A stretch of 64,000 nucleotides of DNA, taken from Gnetum montanum. Taxonomy: Eukaryota; Streptophyta; Gnetopsida; Gnetales; Gnetaceae. Numbering within the stretch: the stretch's first letter is position 1; each line of letters starts with the position of its first letter. The translations under genes were made by a program, and so were the position numbers. Location: contig MNCI01007578.1 in the NCBI GenBank assembly GCA_015680685.1, forward strand, positions 262,007-326,006, in the 5' to 3' direction. Under the pieces are notes generated by a model. It made no database searches and was not told where the DNA came from. It worked only from the letters and a program-made list of their open reading frames with translations. Positions 55,281 to 64,000 of the stretch are shown here, one piece after another.

Positions 55281-58200
55281 CTCGATCATGTCATTGACCA
55301 CCCCCTCCATAAACGTGAATTTATCAAGGGTCTCGGTCCATGGTTGAAGACGGATCGAGGAAGAAGGGTCTAGAACATTAAAAATGGTGTCTACTGCATA
55401 ATAAAACATGTTAGTAATGACGTAGAGCAGGATAACAAAATTGGTGAATAACATAAACGATAGTGCAAAGCTCCTACCTAGCAAACCCTCAGGGGTGATA
55501 GCAGGGGGATCATCCATCGACACACTATTAAGCAAGTGATCAAACTCATTAGCATCAAATTTCAGCCCTTCCCCTTCCAGCTGACTCAAAAGTGTAGCAA
55601 CATCTTCAACACTCATATGCCCCTCAAGCACTAAGGCACACTCCACAAAAGGGTCATTAACAATTGAGGCCTCTTTCTCCATGGTAGGGGCCTCTTCTTC
55701 TATGGCCAGGGCCTCTTCTTCCTCTTCAATGGGCACCCCTGCTTTAGGGGACAAAAACTCTTTTTCTTCTTCTTCTTTTGATAAACAAGTTCAAAATAAG
55801 CAAGATACTCCAACATAAAATAGGTGCTACACTGTGCTATGCTACATAGCGTAGCACAGCATAGCAGGTGCTACACTAATCAGATAGTTAAGAACACTTA
55901 ACAACTGTGGGTTGCACTTTGTAAACTTTGATTTACAGCTTTCTCCCCCTCTCTTCATTAGTATGGGGAGGTTCTTCTGCAAGATGACACTTTTTGTGTT
56001 GTAGCCTAGTTTTTACCATTTTTATAATAAGGCATGCCCCCCTTAACACATTACCTATGTTGATGGGAGGCACCTCTCCCATGCTATCTAGGGTATGAAA
56101 TGTACACCCCACTTGATCCCTCATCATTCTCGAAAGTGATTCCCCAATAGCTTCTGGGGGATCTTGGGATCGAGTGGTGCAAAAAACTTGGAAAATCTAT
56201 GGTTTTGATATCTGGGTGCAATCCTGCTACACCCAAGTTCCATTCTCGTGAACCACTAAGACTTTCACAAAGTGTCACAGGCAAGCTATGAAGAAGGCAT
56301 AGTGCATGTTGAAATAGGAATCAAGCTTCTCACGAAGCTTGACCATTTCAGCCTGCAAGCCTTTCGAGAGGTACTTGGCCTCGTTGTAGCAGGTCCCTTA
56401 TTCCATAATGTCCCTCATTATCTAGGCCTACTCTACTCCAAGGATTTTCCCTTGGAAGAGTAGCTTGGGGAAGGCACAAGCCCAGAAGATTGGATAAACT
56501 GTTGGGCCACTGCTAGCTTGACCTTATGGATGTAAATCCCCTTTCAGTCCTTGTTTATTTCCAACCATTCTTCTATGTCCCCCTAATGGTTGACATCCTT
56601 GCTACTCTTTTCCCCCATAGGTAGGTCATTAGAGGGAACATCGAAAAGGTCTACCAAACATTTTTCATTGATTTCAAATACTATCTGCACATTATGAACC
56701 TGTGTGCAGAAGAGATCATCCTTTTCAGAAAAGGAATCAACCAGGGAAAGCATTTCGATAGTAGGAACACTTGGATTTATTGCCAAGAATAAGTCCATGA
56801 GCCCAGCATCCTAAACATTGTGAACTAGGGTGGCTGGGGTTCCATTGCAAAGCCAACGTTGAGTCTCATCCACCTCCCTGTACTTGAAGAAAAGGTTGGT
56901 TTCGTCACGCGTAGAGGTGATCACTATAACCTCTTGGGATTTGCTTACTACTGTAATAACTAGCAACAAAAGATTAGCAAAAGCAAAAGCAAATCATCAC
57001 TTCAACACATAAAAATAAATGAATAATTTAACATACTAGGTCTAAATGGCATAGGAAATGGTAGAATTTCCACCAAAACGTCTTCTACAGTAAGAGCCCG
57101 ACGGGATGCCCATTCACTATCTAACTAGCCAACTTCTTCACATTTTACATAGAACTTGGCATACTTAGCTAGATAGGTTTTGAAATCAAGCCCAAGTTGT
57201 TTTATAACACCAGCTTGTACATTCTTGGTAGAAGAGAACTCTTAAAGAGTCGTTTGGGCCAACGCAAACGTATCCATGTTACCATGAAGGCCATCCTTGT
57301 CAATATAAAACCTAGCAACATGCAAAATATGGTAAGCATTTTTGACTAGCATAAGAAAAATCATACAACATGTTTAAAACACCTTCACAAGACTCACCCA
57401 CCGGCATAATAAATGGTTCCACGTGGGTTCTAAAAGCAGGTGCCCATGTGACGAGCAACATACAATGTGTTGTATAAATTGTAACATTTGAATTTGGGAA
57501 TGTTCCAGATCGAACTTAAGTGCCTCAAGCCCCTTGGGTGCTAGTTTGAGCCTTCTGCCTCTTCGCCTTCGATCGACCCATTAGCCATGAACTTTAGAAT
57601 GCCTTGGTTTACCCCAGGCAACAACGTTTTGGTAAGTATAGTGGTTGTTTCGGTTGATAAGTGTGACCACACAATCACACTAAAATGGTGAAGGAGGAAC
57701 TCTAGGAAGTCTCCTGCACCCTCCCAGAACTAGACCACCTGATGTCCTGCCCGTGCATGTAGAGTTGGGACATTAGCCATAGGTTCACTATGGTAGCATA
57801 GGACTCCTACCAGCGCAAGGACGATCAAGATGGGTTTCAACATGACCCTGTGCAACACAACAAAGAAGCATTAGTGCAATAGTCAAGTGGTGATTACCAA
57901 GTAGTGTAGCATAGCCCTTGATGTATATATTTTCCCTTAGGCATAAAATGGTAACACATAGACATCATAACATAGAACTAAAGTTGGCATGTAGCTTAGC
58001 AGGGTGTTACACATAGCATAGCATGACAGCAACACCCTATATAGCGTAGCAGCTATACCTTGCACAGCACAACGTAGCAAGCACATCCTACATAGCATAA
58101 TGTAATAGCTACACTTTGCAAAAGGGTAATGGCTACATTATGTGCAACGTAGCAAGACAACCCCATCCCATGTAGTGTAGCAAACTGGAAAGTACGATAG

Positions 58201-58572
58201 ATGCAACAATGTGATGAGTGTAACAATATAACAAGAACAACAAGCATAACATGTAACAAGCATGACAATGTAGAAAGCAGAAAAACAAGTCTAATAGTGT
58301 AGCAGCATAGCAAACCTACTAGCGTAGCATCATTGCGAGGCTAACAGTGTAGCAGCATGATAGGCCTGGTAGCGTGCTGATGTAACAGGCTTGCCAACAT
58401 AGCAACATAGCGTAACAGGAACTAAAACATAACACAGTCTAATAGTTACAATGTCCAAAATAATATGGCCTAAGAAAAATACTCACAGCATTCCCATTAC
58501 CCCAGCCCTGCCTCACTGCATAAAATGTAGTAAAATAAAATGCAAACCAAAAGAAAAACTCCCACTACATAT
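55281..58572 (-). pseudogene. Antisense gene of J-K, 5' part with HAD/FCP1-like start
   Basis: Minus strand, before the break by element 1. Exon 1 is nearly lost under LTR I. After the intron 58499-57863 the next exon reads K-P-I-L-I-V-L-A-L-V-G-V-L-C, P-M-A-N-V, W-E-G-A-G-D-F-L-E-F-L-L-H-H-F-S-V-I-V-W-S, matching exon 2 in element 1. The motif I Asp is Ala here. At 56798-56583 comes M-D-L-F-L-A-I-N, I-N-E-K-C-L-V-D-L-F. The open frame at 55754-55281 has E-E-E-E-A-rich sequence, a hydrophobic stretch, and D-K-F-T-F-M-E, N-D-M-I-E-R-L. It continues at 36633. Confidence 0.75.
57863..58499 (-). other. Intron 1 of the antisense gene of J-K, GTAGC-rich
   Basis: Minus strand GTGAGTATTTTT (58499) to TTGTGTTGCACAG (57863). 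Over 57900-58420 it holds many GTAGCA or GTAGCG copies at intervals of roughly 20-40 bases, far above the surrounding sequence. Confidence 0.65.
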
Positions 58573-59636
58573 TGTAGTGACCAAAAATGTTGGTGGCTGG
58601 AACACTGAGAGGTCACCAGGAGTATAGCCTCACCCTAAATCTGTGTGAGGGTCACGCTAGATGTAAACGGATGTGGGGTGCCCTGAACGGTCTGGTCGAT
58701 CAAACAAGGACTTAATCAATGTACAATAACCTTTCGTAAATGTTTGTTTTGGAAATGTTATATGCAAGTTAAAATGGTAAGCGAAAAATGTAAAATGATG
58801 AAAAATAATGCAAGATATGATAATAGCAAACACAGAATGAAATAGTCTTGGGTGAGAAAGTACACTGCCCCAAGATCTGGGGATCTAATCTCTACTTGAG
58901 TGAAGGAGGTGTACAACAGATGGAAATGGGGATAAGCATAGCTTGCAATGAAGCCATATGGTCATAGCTCATTGAACTGCTATTAACAGCTTGCTAACGG
59001 GGTCCTTCTACTTGCAAGTCTACTTGCCAAGACTAATTTCCAAGAAGCCAAAATGCTATAATTCCAAACATGCTCAAAATCCAACCATGCTAAAAATGCC
59101 AAAAGCCAACCACAAGAAAGATGATTTCAAAAGCCAACCATGCAAAAATCCATTCCTTTAAACGTTGTTCGTTGGGATATTTATAGGGACAGGAGCAGGA
59201 GAAAAACATGGTTTAGATGCCATGTGTCCTAGGTCCCACAGAGTGCAAATGTGACTATGTCATGCTACTGTGTAATGTTGGATGTGAAACCTATAACACT
59301 CTGACCATCCCGTTCATGCTGCATGTGCTAGAGTCTAGTGAGCTATCATGTTTGTTACAAAGAAAAGTACCAACAGTGAATGCAAAGTGGAGCTTATGCT
59401 CCAGGACTACATCTTTCCTACTCTTGTGAGTAGGGTCAAGCATAGGAACAACTTTGGGGATAGTTAGGGGATGCAAAACAAGGCAAACTTGTTGATTTTG
59501 TCTATTGAAGAGATTTCGGGATGAGAGTAACCATTGCTAACAACTTATGGAGCTAACTAAAGATGTCTTAGGGCTCCCACACAACTGTTACACTATTTAC
59601 GCTATCCAGTGTATTGGCGTAGCGTACACATTTGCA
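58573..59636 (-). mobile_element. LTR I, partial, inverted
   Basis: Starts TGTAGTGACC on the plus strand (the 3' LTR end) and runs backward through U5, R and part of U3 as in LTRs J and K. The reverse-strand TATA box is at 59178-59185. The homology to J stops near 59636, where LTR K begins in the opposite orientation. No primer site lies to the left. Confidence 0.8.
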
Positions 59637-61575
59637 TGCTACACAACGTAGCAAGCCTTGAGAAGACTAATTGGGCATGAAAGATACAGATTGACAATGA
59701 CTCAGTCCTCCAAGATATTTGCCCCACTTCATCCTTGATGCATGAGCAACATGACATAGCAAAATGTGGTAATTTTTATCAAAAATCATCTTAATTTGAG
59801 TGCTACACTGTGCTATACTATGCAACGTAGCATAGCGTAGTGGGGATGTACTGTGACAATACTCCTATTTAAATTGCTCTGATGGAGCAAACATATTTTC
59901 CCATGTCTCAACCATCAAACATGCTTGCCTTGCTACCACGCTAGGACATGACTAACATCCCATGACAAAATTTTTGCAAGTTGAGTCAAAATCCAAGCCA
60001 AACTAGGTGCTACACTGTGCTATGCTACGCAGCGTAGCAGAGGGTAGCAAGGACAACATGCACAAAGGTCCTCTGATAAGTGGTGCTAGCAAAGGAATTG
60101 AACTTGGCATACCTCAACCTTCAAGAATGCCTATCCAATGTCGCCCTTGGGTTTCAAGCAAAGTTTCTTGATGAAGCATCATAGACCAAAATAGGAATTT
60201 ATGTCACATCAATTGCTATGTTATGCTACACTACACAGCGTAGCATAGCATGGCAAGGATGCAAAGCATGAAAGTGTCCCAAGGTTGAACTTCGTAGGTC
60301 CCAGGACCCTTTAGCATGAAATATAGGGTTGTTAATTGTGGAAGCTATTTTTCCAGCTAGGCCTCAGACAAGCATCCTCGGCTTTTGGAAAAGATTCCTC
60401 TCAAGACTAGCGGCTACGCTATGTAGCATAGCATAGCATAGTGTGCAAGTGCTTATGCTACACTGATATGCTGGGTAGTGTAGGTACTATAACACTTGCA
60501 TGGAAGCATCAAGACATCTCCAGTTAGTTACAGAACTTATTGGCAATGGTCACTCCCATCTTGGCATCTCTTCAACAGATAGCATCAAAAAGTTTGCTTT
60601 GTTTTGCATCACCCTGACTATTCCCAAAGTTGTTCCTACGCTTAACCCTACTTGCAAGAGTAGGGAATATGTAGTCCTGGAGCACAGGCTCCACTTTGCA
60701 TTCATTGTTAGCATACACTATAACAAACATGGTAGTTCCCTGGATTTTAGCACATGTAGCCTAAATAGTATGGTCACAGCACAGAAAGTTCACATTCAAC
60801 ATTACATCTACAACATAGCATGCTAGCGTAACACTATAGCATAGTACTACATAGCAGTATGGCACATTCACGTTTGCACTCTGTGGGACCCAAGACACAT
60901 GGCATCCAAACTGTGTCTCTCTCCCACACCTAGCTCTATAAATACCCTAGCGAACAACATTCAAAGGGTTGGCTTCTAGAGTTGGCTCTTGGCATTTTTT
61001 TGGCATTTGGCTTTCTTGCGATTGGCATTTTGGCATTTGACTTTCTTGTAATTGGATTTGACAAAGAGATTGGCTTTTAAGGAGACTAGGAAACAACAAA
61101 CCCCAGCAGCAGCACCTTCCTTGCCCAGCAAGCACCGGTTCATTAGTTCTTGGCAGCAGACCCTTCGTAGCAGTCGAGGAGCCATGATCATATTGTTTCA
61201 TTGTAAGCTGTGCCCATCCACACTGCACATCTATTGTATATCTTCCTCATCCAAATAGAAATCAAATCCCCTAATCTTGGGGTGGTGCACTTTCTCACTC
61301 AAGCCTGTTTCATTTTGTTTTGCTATTATCATATTTTGCATTATTCTCTATTAGTTTACATTTTTCACTTATCTCTTAAGTTACATATAGCGTATTTAAA
61401 GTAAACATTTATGAAAGGTTATTATACACTGATTAAGTCCCTGTCTAATTGACCAAACCATTCAGGGCACCCTGCTTCCATTCTTCTCCAGCACAGCCCT
61501 AGCACGAATTCGGACTTAGGCTATACACCTGGTGACCTCTAGGTGTTCTAGCCACCAATGTTTTTAGTTGCTACA
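59637..61575 (+). mobile_element. LTR K, 3' LTR of J-K, 5'-truncated
   Basis: Matches LTR J from about 20114 onward and ends TTGCTACA before GATGG (61576-61580). The first 330 or so bases of the LTR are missing, replaced by the inverted LTR I. Palindromes near 59805, 60008, 60213 and 60410. The TATA box is at 60937-60944 and CATGTG-type G-box remnants lie upstream (ACACATGG at 60896). Confidence 0.85.
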
Positions 61576-62047
61576 GATGGTTGTGCTAGTTTTAGCATCA
61601 TGGTGGACTGTTGTGCTAGTTTTAGCATCATGGTAGACTAGCTATGTGCTTACCTTGCTTTGGTGAGGTATGGTGCTACATGCATAGCCATGTTGTGTGC
61701 CTACAAGATTTTGTAAAAATCAACTAGAAAAGCAACATCAAGCGATAACTTTGTAACAAGGCTAATGTGCACAAGTGAAAGGAAAGCAATCTGAAAAGTG
61801 ATAGTTTTGGACCATTATGAGCCATAATGATAGTTTAAGGCCATTTTGGGCCATGTGTTTTATTAGTTTAAGGTTATTTCAGGTCAAATTTTTCTCTTTT
61901 TAGGGCATGGCAGGCTGTATGTTGTCAATTTAAGGCCATGACAAGCCACAGGGAACGTTTCCATTTTAAGGCCATGACAGGTCACAATGCTAGTTTAAAG
62001 CCTTTTCGGGCCATGGGGGTTGCTAGTTTAAGGCCTTTTGGGCCACG
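61576..62047. repeat. Hairpin-unit array of element 5, right part
   Basis: Two CATC-type units at 61585-61637, then a unit-free 160 bases, then GGCC-type units from 61799 to 62047 (for example TTTAAGGCCATTTTGGGCCA at 61834). The first type matches arrays after pol, the second matches arrays beside the protease. The sequence normally between them is absent. Confidence 0.8.
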
Positions 62048-62299
62048 TGTTTTTTTAGTTTTATGATTTTTTTTTTTGATTTTTATGTGTTTTTGATGTT
62101 TTTCAAATGCAATGCATAGGCTAAGTGGATGGATGCATAAAAAAAGTAGAAATGCACAAACAAGGTGAAGTAGTATGTAAACTAAGTAAGCAGGTAAAAT
62201 GTAAATGCATGAACAAATGCAATTCAACCAAAAACCAAAAATGCATGGCACATGGAGGTAAGGGGTAAGCAGACACCTAGCACATTTTTGGCCAAGGGA
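62048..62299 (-). other. Protease-array spacer of element 5
   Basis: AT-rich, homologous to 9861-10069. No coding motif is seen. Confidence 0.4.
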
Positions 62300-63118
62300 A
62301 AGTCTTGGTCATGTAGTTGCTTCCTAATCAGGCATGGATTAGGGAACATGCAAGGCTTAGGATCCTCTAGGGGGCTAGTGACTTCAATTACTTATTAGGG
62401 TGCGTTAGCCTTAGCCATTACATTGGTTGTCATAGGTGTACCACCAAGAAACTCCACCTCTGACACTTGCCCCATGTCTATGTTGCGGGTAATTGGAGGG
62501 AAGATTTTATCACCATGGATGATAACTTGACCACCTTTGTATGGAAGGTGGATTTCTTGATGCATTAGGGTGGAGATGGTCCATAGTTGAGTAAGACAAG
62601 GTAGCCTAGGATTAGGTTGAAGCCTGGCATCTCCTTTATGATTGTGAAGTCTATGGAGGTGGGGAATTGCTCCTCTCCCATGAAGGCAATGTTGATTATA
62701 CCCCTGATGGTGACGCATGATACATTTATTTTAAACACGAAGTTTTGGTAGGCTTGATCTTGTCTATCAAGCCTAGCTTATTAATGAAAAAGTAAAAAAC
62801 TATGTTTTTTATCACACTATCATCAATGTGCACCTTATAAATGGTGCACTATCCAATGCATATGCTAATTGACAATGAAGATATTGTGATCTTCCCTCAT
62901 TCATGGTTGGCCTTAACTACTTCATCATGAAAGGATAGGGATGTTGAACTCGATTCATGTGATGTAGAAGGCAAGATCACCACAAGGATCATGTTCTCAT
63001 CTACAGGGATGTCCTTCATAATATAAATGGAGGCCAACACTTGGTGATGAGTAGATGAGGTCATGACTAGGTCATACAAGCAGAGTGTTGTGTTCTTCTG
63101 CTTGAGCATTTGGTTCAC
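62300..63118 (-). pseudogene. Aspartic protease of element 5
   Basis: Minus strand. At 63118-62897 the N-terminal side includes D-I-P-V-D-E-N and L-P-S-T-S-H-E. The active-site region near 62840-62805 reads V-H-I-D-D-S-V, with Ser in place of Gly. After frameshifts, the C-terminal extension H-Q-E-I-H-L-P-Y-K-G-G-Q-V-I-I-H-G-D-K lies at about 62565-62508, ending in the same G-Q-V-S-E-V-E-F-L-G-type tail as element 4. Confidence 0.75.
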
Positions 63119-64000
63119 CTAGGCTAGTGCAACTGCAAAGTCCTTGTCATCAACCATTGTGCTGGCCTTGACCTCCTTCATATGGCTCAAGAGATGGATC
63201 TCTTGTGGAGGGGACTAGGGCATGGGTTTTTTGGCTTGGGATCCTAGTATTCAATTGCAGCTTACTAGTTATGGCCTTTACTTCAACCATGGGGGTTGCA
63301 AGACACTCGTTTAGCCTCTTGCATTGCCAATTGGTAGGCCTACCTAGGTTGCCAGTGGAGTTGGCTCTTGAAGGAGAAGAGATTGACATGTTTTTCATTA
63401 TTGGGTTTCATGTAGATGATGAGACATCATGTTGTCGCACACTAATGACAAATAGTGGCTATTTGGGAGTTGTCACTACAGGGCCAGCTTGTTGTGGCAC
63501 CTTGATGAAAAAGGATTACTTAGTAGTTGTAGGTGCAACATCATGCCAGTTTAACATCTTAGCATACAGGTTTTGCCAATTTAACATCTTAGTAGATGGA
63601 GGCTATAGGACCCTGATCACGAAGGGTGTTATGGATACCCGAGATAGTACTTTGATCACAAAAGGAGGCCTCTTACTTGTGGAGGCTGAGGAAATCCTTA
63701 CCTTGTTAGGAGACACTTAGATCATAAAAGGTTTCTACATAGGTTTAGACTTGCCTCCTATGATAATAAAGTTTATGAAATATGGGGCATCATTTGCATT
63801 GGATTGGCTCACTATGTCGAGCATAAGTTGGCCCCTTTCTATCATTCTTTGTAGGTCATCCTACAAAGCCTGATAATTGTCTATGTTATGATCAAACATC
63901 TGGTGGTAGTGACAAAATTGGTCTAGTTGAAAGTCATTCAAGACTAGGGGCTCGTTTGGTACTGTTGAGGTGGGGTTCCTTAGTAGTTAGTAGTACATGT
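63119..64000 (-). pseudogene. Gag linker and C-terminus of element 5
   Basis: Minus strand. Near 63920-63800 the knuckle-like segment reads F-C-H-Y-H-Q, D-H-N, D-N-Y-Q-A-L and D-D-L-Q-R-M-I, matching gag elsewhere. A Pro/Ser/Thr-rich linker follows toward the protease (63398-63150). Two hairpin units lie at 63546-63597. The gag core is beyond the window. Confidence 0.7.

Larger units (their letters stand above)
19785..61575 (+). mobile_element. J-K: very large nested LTR retrotransposon
   Basis: Plus-strand insertion of about 41.8 kb bounded by LTR J and LTR K and by a GATGG duplication. Its own sequence is: LTR J, primer site and leader (to 22316); gag and protease (32077-34800); a GGCC-type hairpin array (35162-35372); an antisense intron-containing gene (35450-36633 and 55281-58572); LTRs I and K. 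RT, RNase H and integrase are missing. Two younger insertions interrupt it: the B-C element at 22317-32076 and element 1 at 36634-55275. Removing element 1 rejoins the antisense gene. It belongs to the same broad family as elements 1 and 2. Confidence 0.75.
17143..64000 (-). mobile_element. Element 5, split by J-K, runs off the window
   Basis: Minus-strand element with LTR H at its 3' end. Its 3' untranslated region (18424-19531) and hairpin array (19532-19784) are interrupted by J-K, and the array resumes at 61576. It is followed by protease (62300-63118) and the gag linker and gag C-terminus (63119-64000). The GATGG target duplication rejoins the array exactly. As in element 4, no pol lies between array and protease. 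Its 5' LTR lies beyond the window. Confidence 0.8.

Noticed and set aside
57900-58420. CRISPR-like array of regularly spaced GTAGCA repeats
   Set aside because: Repeats are 5-6 bases, spacing is irregular, and the context is an intron in plant transposon sequence.
1-64000. tRNA, rRNA or organelle DNA insertions
   Set aside because: No cloverleaf, rRNA or organelle gene sequence was recognised. Only tRNA-complementary primer sites are present.

Overview
The window looks like plant nuclear intergenic DNA from a large, repeat-rich genome. I found no intact cellular gene. What can be recognised is decayed LTR retrotransposon sequence of the Ty3/gypsy class (gag, aspartic protease, reverse transcriptase, RNase H, integrase) plus one fragment of a pentatricopeptide-repeat (PPR) gene, a family greatly expanded in land plants. 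TG/CA excess where copies differ, and C-to-T or G-to-A differences between duplicated ends, fit long decay of cytosine-methylated DNA. I cannot name the species.

Layout. (1) 1-5535: the 3' part of an LTR (A), then an Athila-like pol remnant on the + strand. (2) 5536-18423: three minus-strand LTRs (F, G, H) of a short-LTR subfamily. The G-H element (element 4) keeps only gag and protease, and its protease is split by a 3.16 kb TG...CA insertion (10734-13896, duplicated site GTAAC) that carries a PPR fragment. (3) 17143-64000: a second minus-strand element of that subfamily (element 5) starts with LTR H and resumes at 61576. It is split by a very large + strand insertion, J-K (19785-61575, duplicated site GATGG). 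(4) Inside J-K: LTR J and leader; a B-C element (22317-32076) whose pol is mostly deleted; the gag and protease of J-K; an antisense gene; and a fold-back pair of LTRs (I and K) at the right end. (5) Inside the antisense gene of J-K: element 1 (36634-55275, minus strand, duplicated site AGGTG/AGGCG), the most complete copy. It has both LTRs, a repeat-filled leader, gag, protease, RT, two RNase H modules (which place it in the Tat clade) and integrase.

Three features go beyond ordinary retrotransposon decay. First, between protease and RT, element 1 and J-K carry an antisense gene with conserved spliceosomal introns and its own TATA-like promoter. Its N-terminus resembles a HAD/FCP1-type phosphatase, and further on it has a long region followed by a C-terminal coiled coil. 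Second, a short unit (TAGTTTAA followed by a small hairpin) occurs in tandem arrays directly after the pol stop codon, on both sides of the antisense gene, and inside gag. Its stem shows compensatory changes (GGTC/GACC, GGCC/GGCC, CATC/GATG, AGTC/GACT). Third, the U3 part of every LTR holds several palindromes built from GCTAC/GTAGC (or CTCTAGAG in the short-LTR subfamily), including a perfect 42 bp palindrome, and the same motif sits in introns of the antisense gene.

Order of events, inferred from nesting: Athila-like and short-LTR elements first; J-K into element 5; then B-C and element 1 into J-K. All coding regions contain stops or frameshifts, so nothing here looks autonomous today. Boundaries marked by target duplications or TG/CA ends are precise; domain boundaries are approximate because they were read by eye.
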